Assembly (NCBI GenBank): GCA_035610365.1
Contig: CM069432.1
Coordinates: 173,846,035 to 173,910,034 of the forward strand
Direction: 5' to 3'
Source of the DNA: Aquatica leii
Lineage: Eukaryota > Arthropoda > Insecta > Coleoptera > Lampyridae
DNA: 64,000 bases
Shown: in pieces, positions 9,758 to 22,075 of the stretch
How the letters are laid out: every line of letters starts with the position of its first letter
Position numbering within the stretch: position 1 is the first letter of the stretch
The notes under the pieces: model-generated
Told to the model about the DNA's origin: nothing
What the model saw: only the letters and a program-made list of their open reading frames with translations
Database searches by the model: none
Program-made: the position numbers and the translations under genes

Positions 9758-10123
9758 TTATCTCGAATGTTTGTATAAAAAGCCTAATACTAAATGTCCG
9801 CAATTGTAGGTATTAAATAGTTGAAATGTGTCAAAATTATACATTATATTTACGCTACCGCCGCTGCGAAAATAATGAATTACTTCCAAAGGTGGTTTTA
9901 AATGTCCTATACTATCGAAATAGATGATTTTGTTACCACGTTTAACGTAAGCCGTCCAATGAGTTCCTTCACCTTGTTGTTTGTCCAGATTTATAATTCC
10001 GCACTTATTTTTTAATATAATGCGCGGTAACTTGTTTCTCATAAAAATTTCCCTAAATTTCTTTATTTGAAGTAATTGTACATATTTCGATAGATCGATA
10101 TTTGTTAACGCTCTGCGTGGTAG
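9758..10123 (-). pseudogene. Adenain-like cysteine protease of Polinton type
   Basis: The frame is open upstream of its first ATG (10042), back to about 10123, where it reads LPRRALTNIDLSKY without a Met. The catalytic layout fits family C5: His in GTHWTAY, an acidic partner in YFDSIG, and the nucleophile Cys in NCGHLVLGF. In adenoviruses and Polintons this enzyme matures virion proteins. It follows the phospholipase-type gene on the same strand, and the join near 10125-10140 carries an A-run. The two may have been read together or lost a start by a one-base indel. Catalytic residues are intact. Confidence 0.75.
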
Positions 10124-10125
10124 CT

Positions 10126-10958
10126 TTATTGGGAGTTTTTTTGATATGGATGTATATATAATCCAAGATCTTTTTTGAACGGTTTTAAATCAAGACCTTT
10201 TCCTACGCTTGCAGTTTCCATTGCTTGGTTATGACGTTTGGTTTCTTCTAATGTTTTTGCACCAGTTTTTGCGTCATTCACTGCTTTTGCAACAGCTGCT
10301 GCTCCACCACCTAAAGAACCTATTGCCCAAAGAGCAGCGAATAAAGGAATTAACGGTAAAAATATTTCTGTTTTAGAAATAGGAATTATTCTTTGTTTAG
10401 GTGGCGAAACCTTTTGTTGTCTTAACACTTTCATAGCTTGTTTAACAGTTGATTTTAAGTCTGATTGTACTTTACCACTTACTGTACGACGAGCTAATTG
10501 TATCGCTTTTTTAAAACTAATGCTCCCACGTTTTTTTTTCTTTTCTGCCCCATACCTAATTTATTTTTACCTTTCATTACACCGAAAATAGTTAAAGCTG
10601 CTGCTTTCTCCCTAAAACTAGCGTCCTTTGATCGAAATCTTTGCCAAGCTATAGATCCTAATTTTCGATCTGCTTCGTGTCTTTTTGATAAATCGTTGGT
10701 TTGCGAATATGCTATATCGTGTTCCCGACAAGCCTCGTTCAAGGGATTTATACCTTTATCACCTCGAGCAAGACGTTTGGTTAAACGAGTTCCAGGTCCA
10801 CAAAAATTATATCCAGGCAAATGCAACTCTACAGGTAATTTATTAACTAACGTATTAATTAATCCAAAAGCTTTAAAAGATTTGTTGTATGAACGTACGG
10901 ACATGTACAGTGTTGTAACCACAAGTCGCGTAAAGCTAAAGTCATTTGTGCTAAACAT
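10126..10958 (-). pseudogene. Virion-type protein with parvovirus-like phospholipase A2 domain
   Basis: From the ATG at 10956-10958, the PLA2 domain carries the calcium loop YNFCGPGTRL and the catalytic dyad in CREHDIAY. This is the signature of the parvovirus VP1 type, also seen in adintovirus or Polinton virion proteins. After a one-base frameshift in an A-run near 10505, a second frame adds a strongly hydrophobic, Gly/Ala-rich segment (LPLIPLFAALWAIGSL, probably membrane-active) and KGLDLKPFKK. The family role is membrane breach during entry; I infer this only from the domain. Its start lies 19 bases from the divergent ATPase start, so the two share a tiny promoter space. Confidence 0.7.
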
Positions 10959-10977
10959 GTCTATTTAACTGCAAATT

Positions 10978-11700
10978 ATGGATATATTGGGTAGTAAAGC
11001 AATGAATGTGATACAATTCACACATCAAGATAATCAGTTACCAATTAAAAATTATGATTCAAGTATAATATCTAACAAAAAGTTTTTCAAACACGGTTTC
11101 CTACTTGGAGAAGGGTGTAAACGGAGACTAATAGTAGCTCCTTCAGGTTGTGGCAAGACTAATGTCATGATTAGTTTGCTAGAACATCCTAACGGGTTCT
11201 GATTTGAAAATGTTTACGTGTATTCTAAATCATTATACCAACCTAAATACAATTACTTAAGACAACTGTTACAACCACTTCGTGATGTAAAATACTTTGA
11301 GTACAATGATAGTAAAACAATTCTTCCATCTAAGTCGGCACGCATAAACTCCATCATTATATTTGATGATGTAGTTTGCCACAACCAAAGCAAAATTCGC
11401 GAATATTTTTGTTTCGGAAGACATCAAAATATAGATTTCTTTGGTTGTGCCATCTATTCATCTATTCCCAAACAGATAATACGAGACAATGTAAATATGA
11501 TTATCGTTTTTCAACAAGATCAACGAAATATAAAACATATATACAAAGATCATGTAAATGTGGATATGTCTTTTGATGTGTTTAAAACTTTGTGTGGTTA
11601 TTGTTGGCAAGATAAATATGGATTCTTAGTTATCGATAAAGAAAGTGGTGTAGCTTCCGGTCGTTACAGAAAAAGATTTGATTGTTTCATTAAAATATAA
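10978..11700 (+). pseudogene. Polinton/adintovirus packaging ATPase (A32/FtsK-HerA type)
   Basis: The ATG at 10978 opens a 240-codon frame with the Walker A motif APSGCGKTN near 11131-11160 and a Walker B SIIIFDDVV near 11350. A KQIIRDNVNMIIVFQQD segment (about 11467-11520) fits the sensor strand of this family. One in-frame TGA at 11200-11202 breaks it; the frame resumes unchanged. In the family this motor packs DNA into the capsid. The neighbours (protease, PLA2, integrase, PolB) support the call. Confidence 0.8.
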
Positions 11701-11713
11701 ATTGTACTACGCG

Positions 11714-12694
11714 ATGCAACAACAGATAGTTGCAATGAGTAATTGGTTAAAAGAAGAACTAATTCGAGCACGTAAAGCTGTAAAACGTAAGGCCGATAGT
11801 TTGAAAGCGGACGCGTCACAAAAAGAAAGTGTTATTCGGCAACAGTTTAAACCCATAACTCAACCATTAAAGGAATTATTAACAAATATTAAACCTGATT
11901 CAGAGTTTGCTGTTCTCACGCTAGTACTCCCACAAGACCCTCAACACATCATACCTCTAGACAACCTAAAGAAATTGCGTTTTTAGATACTGATGTAATA
12001 GCACATACTGACGATGCAAGAGTTGATAATGTTCCCACGTTAAATGAACTACGAAGCGAACTCGCCGAACTTGGTACAAATCAAGCTTTTTAAGACTATT
12101 TAAATCAATATGAAGGTTTATCAAAGATATATGTAGAATCATTGTTCCGTGATGTAAATAACGAATTTGATCATAATTATGGGTTGCGTTTTGACCCCGC
12201 TTTAAATAAATTTCATGTAGGAGTTTCAGATCTAGAGTTTGATGAAGAAGATTTGCTCATCAAACCTATTTCGATATAAGGGTACTCCCGGTTTATGCGA
12301 ACTGTTATTTAAACGAATCCCGATTAGTTATAAACAACAAGACCAAATTCAATACAAGGATATAATCATACGAACAAACGCAACACGTAGACACTATGAT
12401 CCGAAAAAACAAATACAAGCTGCTGGTAAAAAATATTCTAATATAATCAAACCGCTATTAGCTACTTCAATGACTCGTGTCCGATCAGATTCTACTACTT
12501 TAAAAGAAAGTGGACATATACAGATGCTGCAGCTAAATAACAAACGTTTAGAGTTTCTTCCGTGGAAAAATCCTAATAAATTAGTTAATTGGTTAATAAC
12601 ATTATTAAGCTCTAAAGGAGCAGGTCATACAGGACACACGAACGAAATAATTTACATTATTGATGAGTTGCGATCTGCCAAGATAATAAAATGA
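11714..12694 (+). pseudogene. Conserved Polinton-locus protein (DUF8207-like)
   Basis: The ATG at 11714 gives MQQQIVAMSNWLKEELIRAR, a charged helical N-terminus. A frameshift near 11930 and a stop at 12091-12093 interrupt it. The middle reads LRFDPALNKFHVG. A further frameshift near 12270 leads to YKGTPGLCELLFKRIP, a hallmark of a conserved insect family I believe is called DUF8207, and to a C-terminal YSNIIKPLL region. Function is unknown. It sits between the ATPase and the integrase, on the same strand. Confidence 0.55.
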
Positions 12695-12743
12695 TGCGTT
12701 GTTAAGCACATTCTCATATTAGTGGTAACCGTAGACCTAAAAC

Positions 12744-13121
12744 ATGACGCTCGATAAGTTTGGAAGACATATTAACCAAATTAAAGCTCATCAAGGAACT
12801 CTATATTTTGTAGAACAAATATCTTCTTTACATTATGATACAGCGGTATACGTAATGGGTACGACAGATGGTTCACGTATCAACTTATTTAGGAACGAGT
12901 ATAAATTCCCTCTGCTTAAGGCTAGCAATTTAACCGTGCGATGCTCACATGATTGTATAATACATATCAATGAAAAAAAATATAAGACTCTGCAAGATTT
13001 AGAAAGGGTCTTACTAAACAAGGGAGATGTCATTAAGGTATCAGAAAGCAAACAGGTCAGTTTAACATCGCAAGGTAAAGAGTTTTTCGATTTAAACCAG
13101 ACGACACTAGATTTATATTAG
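12744..13121 (+). CDS. Intact hypothetical protein, 125 codons, Polinton-associated
   Basis: The ATG at 12744 gives MTLDKFGRHINQIK, with no break to the stop at 13121. The middle contains AVYVMGTTDGSRINLF and a two-Cys pair VRCSHDCII. It ends 22 bases before the integrase start, on the same strand. The TLDKFGR opening resembles short structural or fibre-like proteins of related elements; that is only an impression. It is the only element gene here without a disabling mutation. Confidence 0.5.
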   Translation: MTLDKFGRHINQIKAHQGTLYFVEQISSLHYDTAVYVMGTTDGSRINLFRNEYKFPLLKASNLTVRCSHDCIIHINEKKYKTLQDLERVLLNKGDVIKVSESKQVSLTSQGKEFFDLNQTTLDLY

Positions 13122-13143
13122 AGATCATTGTAAGAGTTGAGTT

Positions 13144-14068
13144 ATGGAATCCGAACGACAGCAAGTGATTGAAGAACTTCATAAACCGGTTAGAAAAAAA
13201 TTTCCTCGAAAGCGTGTAGTTATTAAAGGATTGAATTACCTCTTTCAAGCAGATTTAGTAGAAATGATACCCTACGCACGTTTAAATAAAGGTTTTCGTT
13301 ACATTTTAGTAGTAATTAATACCTTTTCAAAATATGTTTGGTGTGCACAAGTAAAACGAAAAACTGGAACAGATGTAACTAATGCAATGAAAAAAGTGTT
13401 AGTTAAAGCAACACCTCTTAATTTACAGACTGATAATGGTAAAGAATTTTATAATAAACAATTCCAAGATTTAATGAAGAAGGTATAAATCATTACAGTA
13501 CTTATTCTGAGAAAAAAAGTAGCATCGTTGAACGAGTAAATCGCACCTTAAAAAACCTCATGTGCAAAAAGTTTAGCTTACAAAGATCTTATAAATAGTT
13601 GAATTTATTACCGTTAATCGTTAAACATTACAATTCAACAACTCATAGAACTACTGGATATAAACGGATAGATGTGAATAAAAACAACTCGAAGAACATT
13701 TTAAAATCTCGGTTCGATAATAGAAAAGTCTTGGATTTAAAAATACCTAAATTTTCAAAAAAGATACATTCGTTCAAATTAGTAAACATCGGGGGGTGTT
13801 TGCAAAAGGTTTTACCCCAAATTGGAGCACTGAAATTTTTCAAGTAATGACTGTACAAAATACGAATCCTACTACATACATTTTAAATGACGTAAGAGAT
13901 CAGCAGATCAAAGGAGGTTTTTACGAACAAGAACTTAAAGAAGTTAAATATCCAAACATATATTTAGTTGAAAAAATATTAAAACGTCGTGGTAATCGGT
14001 TATACGTGAAATGGTTAGGTTTAGATAAATCTCATAATTCATCGATAAACAACAGTGCTGTAATATAA
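13144..14068 (+). pseudogene. Polinton integrase with chromodomain
   Basis: The ATG at 13144 opens the integrase. The first catalytic Asp is in LFQADLVEM, the second in LQTDNGKEF and the Glu in SIVERVNRTL near 13526, so the DDE triad survives. A stop in place of the continuing frame at 13486-13488 and shifts near 13590 and 13800 break the frame. The last part (about 13965-14030) is a chromodomain: YLVEKILKRRGNRLYVKWLG. In Polintons this enzyme inserts the element, giving 6-bp target duplications. The chromodomain may direct it to methylated histone tails. Confidence 0.82.
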
Positions 14069-14103
14069 ACAAATAAAACACAGTTGTTTTTTTATTTTTT
14101 TTA

Positions 14104-14875
14104 ATTATCCCTACCACTTTTAGATAAATTCATATCGTTAACATGATTATTTATTAGTTCATCCAAATCAATGGGGTCGTTGAATTGTGGTGGTAACGTG
14201 ATGGAATCCCAGTTTGCAGATGATTCAAAACTATCAAGGTTCTCAAACTCCACATCTGGTTGTTTGTCTTCTTCACCACATTCTTCATTCGGTTCTTAAA
14301 GGGTATCAAAAGCAGCTTTTAATAAAGAATTTATTTTGACGTTCCAATCGATATCTTGATGATCCCATGCCAACGTATTACATGTACCAGGTATTATAAA
14401 TCGTTTATCGTCGGAAAAACACAAAGCTATTTTATTTAGAAGTTCTGTGTGTAGATCATGTAAAGTAGATCTAAACACATATATTTTACACATTATAGTT
14501 TCCTTCTCACTTTCAGCAACTTCTTTAAAATCCAGTTCACTAATATCGCGTTGTATTACATATTTTCGCACACCTTTAGCTTTTTTAATAACTTGATCCC
14601 CGACCTTAACACAATAACAATTGGCTCCAGCACCGTAGAAACTATGAACTGCTGTTCCACCAAATTCGTCTTTCATTTTACCTACAACAAAAGTAGTAAT
14701 TGGAATATTCTGTTGATTATTCTTTTTATAATTAGAAGTGTCATATTCATTTAGTTGTATTTTCATATCTTTGTAAACATCAGGCGTTTGTATTTCTACT
14801 ATTAAGCTGTCTGTATTCGTATATAATAACTTTACGTTTTGTTCATATCTTGATCGTAACACTTCATAAAAAAAA
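14104..14875 (-). pseudogene. Family B DNA polymerase, C-terminal part, inactivated
   Basis: The reverse frame contains motif C as LLYTNTDSL, with Asn16 (codon 14815-14817, counted from the Met at 14862) replacing the first of the two metal-binding Asp residues. KMKDEFGG and the KAKGVRKYVIQ motif follow, as in Polinton PolB. A stop near 14297 interrupts the frame, after which an acidic tail continues to about 14104. Everything upstream of motif C (exonuclease, TPR, motifs A and B) is missing, because the frame is cut at about 14875. The truncation and the Asn change mean it cannot replicate the element. Confidence 0.8.
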
Positions 14876-14964
14876 ACAGTACATTACAATTTTTGATATA
14901 TTCAGTACTGTAAATCATAGGTAATATAAGTTGGTTTAGAAGAGCATCTCAACTAAAAAATATT

Positions 14965-17640
14965 AAACCATGTTTGCGCCATCTAGTGAGATGTGCACAT
15001 TAACATTTCAGCTGTGCGCGAAAATGTTTAATTTGATTTTTTAGTTTTCATTTTGTTTCCCGAATTTTTACATTCAATATTTCTATTGAATAATAAAAAT
15101 TCAGTTAACAACAGTAAATAACAAAATTAGAATTTCACAAATTAAACAGTACATATGTATAAAATTTTATTTGTTTTTATACTTTTTTGCTTGAACAAAA
15201 ATTGGATTTTTATATATTATAGGGCGAGTATCCTTACCTAAAAATATTCTATTAACACATTTACTAAAATAGAACAAACAAAATTGAATACAAAAATCAA
15301 AAATTAAATCAATCAGTGCTTGTTTATGCTCACAAATAAAAGTGAACTGCACGTGATGTTTTAAACATAAAATTATTGATTTTTTAACATTGGTTTTAAA
15401 AAAATAATTTGTTAACAAAAACTTAGTTAAGTTAATTATATGCCTTATGCCTTCTATAAACGTTACTCTACAATATTTCAATAATGTTTTTGATTTATCA
15501 TAATCTTTTTCAAATGTAAATTGTAAATCTTCTTTTATGCTTTCACTGCTTTCTTCAAATATATGAATAAGACAAAGCTTGCAACTAAACTTTTTGCACA
15601 ATTTTTTACTAATATAACCAGCAACATAACTTGTAGCATTTTTAGATAATGGTCTATCAGTATATACTTTGGGCAGCATATATATATATGGTTATCAATT
15701 TTTTCCAAATTAAATTCAATTTTATTATTTCTTGGTTCTACTGCTAAATTAAAAAAACTCTTAATTTGCAGTAATGAAGTGTCATTCGTCTCTTCGCAAT
15801 TTGCACCAACTCAATGGGTACTGACAAAATTTCTAATTAATAACGTTTTAAAAACGTTTTTGTATTCATTACAGGTTGGATTTACATTTCGACCACCTTG
15901 TTGTCGAACTTGACCAAAAAAATTCTCCAAAAGGTCTTGGTTGACAGATCTAGGCAAAAAAAAGCAATCCCTTTTTGTTGAAAATGATTCCATAAATCAA
16001 TAAATCCATCCAAAGTATGGATCCAATTACTAAGAGATGGAGGAGTATGCATTTCAGTGCCACCCTCTTGTTGAAAATACATATTTTTCATCTCCTGAAT
16101 GGTTTGTTTCCAATAACTAAGATGCGGCGATTTATGTGACACAGCGCTACGTAATGGTTTGCCAATGTGTGGTATTTTGGTTCCTCCATTAACGCTGTCC
16201 ATGACATTATCGGTGTGTCATCTACAACAATGCACCTTTTCGGAGTTTTTCCTTGCTTCAAATATACTGCTCTAGCATCTTGTATCATGCTATTCACTGC
16301 TGCTCGATTTGTAACTCCTTGATCACACACTACAGCAGCTACATTCAAGCCGGCAGCACGAACTGCTTTTATTGTTGAAATAATTTGTGTTTCTAAGGTA
16401 CTAGTTTTTGTAGTACCCTTGCAATATGTATAAGAAATTGCTTGTTTCCACTTCTTAAAAATTCCCCTAACCATAAATACTAATACATGATCAGCTAAGT
16501 TTAGAGAATTTCCACTTTCAAAACCATCAAATCTATCGAGATGTTTATTGTATGTGATGCTAAGCATCAACGACATCTCATCAAAAATTAGGGTGCAGAA
16601 TTTATCTCTAATATATAAATTCTTAGCAGATGATTTTAAATTGTCTAGCAAATAGTTATTTATACCATCATCTACCGGAATTCTGTTTAACAATGTCATT
16701 AATGTTCTACGACTAGGTAGAGTAAACAATTTTGACATGAACCTATAAGTTCTTCCTGACTGTTTATACAATGCTAAAGCAATGACTTTTTCTTCAAATG
16801 TAAAACGATAGCCCTTAGGGTGAGTTTTTTTTCTAGCAAGTTGTCGTAAACAAAAGTTGTATATTTCTGGTTGTAAACCTGACTTGTTTGGCAAATTACT
16901 AGATTGCTTGGCCAGTTTCAGGCGCTCGCGATAACTTAGAATCTTCCTTTTGCCGATATTTGCAAGTCGTTTATATTTTTGGGCATGCTCATACAAACGT
17001 TTTGCTTTAGGTGTTAGATGGACTGATCTTGTAACATCCACAGAACGCAAAAGGGTTGTGTCAGTATCTGAAGACAATCAATTAGAACTTTTATAGTCTT
17101 TACCACCAAATTAATATTAATGACAACCTGCTGTAGAAGTTGATGTAGTAATAATTTGTTTCGAAGTTGAAGGTATCGAAATAATATCCTCCATGGGTGG
17201 AATGTTTAATGTAACATCAGGAATTGGTTCATTAAGAATATTTATACAAATGATAGACTCGTCTTTTATAATAATATGCATAGTTGATGTTACTTACTGG
17301 TGTTATTAGGAATGTGTAAGGTAGGCAGTGATGTTCGTTTTATGTACATAATCATAATCATAATAATAATAATAATACATAATCACTTTTTTGAAAATGT
17401 ATGTGACACACTCGTTGAGATAAATACACTGTTGCTGGATTTAGCATAACCAATTTAGCATTTCTACAAATCCTAATCCATTCATCGTATCGATTCTTAT
17501 CCTTTTTTGGATTAGGAAATCGATGTCTTGTTGAAGTTTTATCTTTGCACCCCAAAATTGCACAAGGACGGTACAGTACCATAATGATCTAAACACGTTC
17601 ATAATTGTCGTAAGCATGCAAGTATCAACCAAAATTGTTT
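14965..17640 (-). pseudogene. P-element transposase (THAP9-like), fragmented
   Basis: The reverse strand reads, in order: a THAP zinc finger at 17358-17582 (C2CH: CAILGC, then a Trp in DEWIRIC, then VCHIHF), a Ser/Thr-rich linker (about 17100-17270), the main body at 16088-17077, a shifted piece at 15811-16202, and a C-terminal piece at 15167-15679 with ATSYVAGYISKKL. The body shows LIFDEMSLM and VVCDQGVTNR, typical of P transposases. At least three frameshifts separate the pieces. Family members move DNA by GTP-dependent cut-and-paste. I could not define the terminal repeats or an 8-bp duplication, so the ends are approximate. Confidence 0.85.
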
Positions 17641-17815
17641 TCGCAAAAAATCAAAATTAGGAATTTTTTGTTCTAGAATGCAAATTAATAGACACATTTA
17701 GCGCTTGCTTTTGTTTTTTTTTCTAATCTTATTTCCTACTGCTAGTTATTGTTTTTATTAATTTATTAAGTTTAATAAAATAAGTTAATAAATAATTAAC
17801 ATATAGAAAGGTGGA

Positions 17816-18228
17816 CAGTGGCGGCTCGCTTATTGAAACAAGTGAAACAGTCGTTCACCTAACTAAGTGTATAACTAACGTAGTTTATAAAGGTATTTTA
17901 GAATAGGCGAGAACTAATTTTGTATTGATAACAGAGAATTATGTATTTGAATAGTTGCACTATTTTGCAAAAAAAGTGAGATGAAAAACTTTGAAAGAAA
18001 TGAATGATTTTCTTTTATTTTGATTCACCTGCATAAACGGTTACCTTGACAACAGGTTGCATACACTAAGCAGACCAGACAAAACAATTGCTCTCGGTGA
18101 ATCAACCATCAGGTCTGATTCACGTATTCCTGTTTTACCATAACAAGCAATTATTTTATAATTTACCCACATAGATTTGTGAAATATAAAAACATATGCC
18201 CTCTGTGCCATATGGCCATCCGCCCCTG
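17816..18228. mobile_element. Candidate hAT-type MITE, about 413 bp
   Basis: The left end is CAGTGGCGGCTCGC; the right end read on the reverse strand is CAGGGGCGGATGGC, 11 of 14 matching. CAGNGGCGG ends are common in insect hAT elements. The expected 8-bp target duplication is not visible (AAGGTGGA against CCATAAAT), so the pair may be coincidental or old. Confidence 0.4.
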
Positions 18229-18464
18229 CCATAAATATTACTTTATGCTAGGTTTATACCACTGACCAGTGGTTTACACTAAGATTCTTGACGTTTATAC
18301 AGTATTTACACAATCACTATAATACTTATAAAGTAAAACTTTTTTAATAAGAAAATTACAATTTTGAGCGTACTAAGAGAATAGAAAAGTATGTGGATAC
18401 ATTAACCGTTAAAAACAAATTATGACTGTTTACAGCTGACATTTTTCACGTGCAAAAATAATTT

Positions 18465-21400
18465 GAATTTTTTTTGTTCATATAAATGTCAAACACAACT
18501 TTAAAGAATTAAAAATTAAATTTATTTAAAAATTACAAAGTTAATGTTTGGAGAACAGTATGTTGTACAATTCTGTTTTAAAATTAATTTGCGTTTCCTT
18601 TTATTAACTCGGGAAAAATTGTTAATAAAGTGATTTCGTCAATAACCTAGATTAATGTCACTTACATATTGCAATAAATTTCTTAACGTAATAATAAGCA
18701 AAAAGGAAATATTAGTCAATTATAACAGTTGGAAAATTAGTCATGATTTATACAAAAGGTTATTGAATTCTAATATAATTATATGTATTAGTTAACTTAA
18801 CGTACTTATTTATTATGCTTAATTATTACATGTAACAATTGTATAAAAAATTTAGAGATTTATCAATCACGCAAACTTTTTTTAAAATTGAATTCTATCA
18901 ATCCAGTTATTAAAAATTATATATTACTTCAATTTATTTATTGCTCTTTTTAAAGAATTTTAAATCGCCTTATCTTGTTAAAAAAATTAACGTGAAAGTA
19001 CCTTTAGAAAAAAATCAATATTATGACCTTGCTTCTTTGTTTTGCATCGGCCACTATTTAACAAAGAACATTCCTGTTTCAAAAGCTGAACGTTTGGTAT
19101 TTCCAAAACTAAAATTATATAAAATTAAATAAATATATCTTAGTTTTTGATTGCCTTTCTTTGCGAATTGTAATTAAGAATGTTGTTAGGTAACTACCGC
19201 AAGAAAAAAAATCAATACTTTCACGTTTCTTCTTTGTCTATCGGTTGCCATTTATCCTGTTAGACAAGTCCTGTTAGAAAAAAATAAATATTTTTCAATT
19301 TTTTTCTTTGTCGATTGGTTACCATTTAACAAAGAAGTACATACTTCAATGATAAGTGTGCAGCTCTTTTAAAACATGGTATTCCCTAGAATTACAATAA
19401 AATAAAATTTAAATTATCAAATAAACTACGCAGAACGGGAACCGTAGTGTTAATTACTGAACCTCTTCTTAAAGTTTGCACTGTACTTATATTATCAAAA
19501 TATAAGTACACTATTTTTAATTATGATCCAATTTAAGAAGTATTTTTGTACTTAAATAAATGTGTATGTCAAAATAAAAAATAAGTCACTATAAAAATTG
19601 TACCTATTGCATGTGTACTTCATAAGAGAATCGTAAACAAATATTAAAATTAAATATTAAATTTAAAATCAGTTTTTAATCAACGAGTATTTCCTAATGT
19701 TTCATACGTTATACTGAATTGTAAAAGACGTAAATCTTTAGCAGCGGTTCTTCTGGTGCCGTGTTTAAATTATTATAGCTTAACAAGTCATTCATTCTTA
19801 AAACTGGAATTGGGAAAATTGAGTCGTAGAAAATAAATTGTTTAAATAAACGTTGTACATAAAAAATTTTTTGGAAATTTTTCTTTTATAACTTTAAGGT
19901 ATAATTAATATTTTATAAGATATTGTTCATTAACCTTGTTAAAAAAGTCACGTGATAACTGTACATCTCAAAAACTAAGCCTCAGATCGAAAAATTGCTT
20001 ACACAAAACTTGTGTACATTTTTATTACAATTTAATGTGTTTTGAAAGTATTTTAAAAAAACACGTTCTTCAGATATTGTGTTTGCATACGGCTGACCAC
20101 AAGACAGATTTTATTTTACTTAATTATAATTTACTGACTTTATTTCGCCGAGAAATGTGAAAAAAGCGTGTTAAAATTTTTTTTTAGAAACCGTCCATAT
20201 CTTCACTCGATGTAGAGTAAAAAACTCTTTTTTAATTTTATTTGTGCGAACGCTATAAAATCGAGATAGCCTTGAAAATACAGAATGAACGTTACTACAA
20301 CATCAATTTTGTATAAATAAATTCTAATTATGCCATATAATTTTTAAAAAATAGTCTAATAATTTGGTAATAAATTTGAATGACGAATTTAAGACGTTTT
20401 AATGTGTTACAATGTTAACAATAACAAAAAATAAATCAAAAGATAGAGCGTATTAATTATATGTTTCATGTTTATGACAAATTTAAACTTATTCCTCTGT
20501 TTCATTTTAATTTTTTTAAAGTAGTTTTATTAAGTATTAATTGTTCTACTTATGTACACGTACTTTACTTTAAAATCTTTATGCAGATACACATGGCGAA
20601 AGGTAAAGTATTAAAACGCTGCTCCACTTTGTAATGTTTTTTCATAATTCTTTTTGATAATTAGAAATACTATCAATGTCGAATGACTTTGTTTTTTTTA
20701 AGTCATATTTTGATAGAGAGATTCAAAATTTTTAGTTGTTTTTTTCTTTTACAAATTCAAATGTGTATAACAAATGTTTACAGATTAAAACCTTGTTATA
20801 CCTATTGTGCGATAGGCGTAAAAAGAATTATTTATTGCACTATCTATTTTTTGTTCTATTGTTTACAAAGCGACGTTAGTTACACTTGTACCGAAAATTT
20901 CCGTCGTCATAAAATTTTTATTTTAATTTATAAGACGTGCAAAAGCAACGTTATAAAATGCCATTTTTCATGTTATAGTGCAAATAGCTAAATTTGTATT
21001 TAACAAATTCTAATTACCGCATAAGTACAGTATACGAAAAAAACCAACGTTAGTTTAGTACAAGGTGATTTAATGTACCTGATACGTAAAAGCAAGATAA
21101 ATTTAGGGTTGATATTAAATATGGCGTCGTTGAATGCAGAAATGCAATCTAAAAAGACAAACATTCGTGTTTCATTGTGCATTTTAAAACAGCTAAATTA
21201 TTAATGTTGTTAATATTTAACACAACAATAATTAAGCGATTTAAAATTATTAAATTCTATTAATATTGTTTAATCCTAAGTATATTTTAAAATTTTAATG
21301 ACGGACCGCGTTATATACAAAAAACATTTTCTGCTTAAGTAGTTCTTAAGCAAATACAAACAATCTGTACGTGATCACAAGTTTTAGTTATTTATTTCTT

Positions 21401-22075
21401 ATCTCTTATGCTTCATTAAATGATACTATAATCCGTTGAAGTATAAAATAATTTTCAAGTATCGCTTAGATGTTTTTATAAATTACTTAAAAAATTTGAG
21501 ACGATCTTAAACAAGATTTTTTAATTAGACTGTAACTGATCATTACACGCAAACAAAAATTTGATAAAAGTTCCATATCTTAATACTTTAGCACTCTGAA
21601 CATTCCTTATGTATGAATAAGCAGAAATTTAATTTATTGTTATGTGGATACAAATTACATTTTATAATTTAAACAAAAGTAGCTTCATTGTTACATTAAC
21701 AAAGACACATTTACAATCCAGCTTTCTAAAGTCATTATAGGATTTAAAAAATATCGAATAAATTCTTATTAGACTGTTCATTTTGCTTATATCTGTAAAA
21801 ATTAATTTATAAACTAACAATAAGAATAAAATTTCATAATTTGAAAAATTATTATACTGATCTGAAACATTACTCAATTTCATATAATTGTTTATAAAAT
21901 AATTATTAAAATTAAATGCATATGAAATAATCTTTTGTTACCTAACTTTTATTCCCTTATTAATTTTTCCACTCAAATCTAAATACTTAAAGTAATATGT
22001 GGAAAAATGTTAAATAATGTTTATGCAAGTTCATATAAATTTGATTGGATTTAAAAGATGATTCTTTTGATACGG
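18465..22075 (+). repeat. Diverged non-coding repeat, copy A
   Basis: Collinear blocks recur in copy B at 22750-25260. Examples are TTAACTTAACGTACTTATTT (18792 and 22784), TTTAAGACGTTTTAATGTGT (20390 and 24367), GAATTATTTATT near 20825 and 24687, and GCAAGTTCATATAAAT (22025 and 25203). Copy A carries extra internal sequence, including three loose repeats of a Phe-rich motif around CTTCTTTGT at 19030-19330. No gene is recognisable; short frames within it are not supported. Confidence 0.75.

Noticed and set aside
10238-10968. Plus-strand frames opposite the PLA2-type gene
   Set aside because: The reverse strand carries clear PLA2 and hydrophobic motifs; the plus frames have none.
18941-19132. 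A 63-codon frame beginning with FLKNFKSPYLVKK
   Set aside because: Lies within the degenerate non-coding repeat and has no counterpart in copy B.
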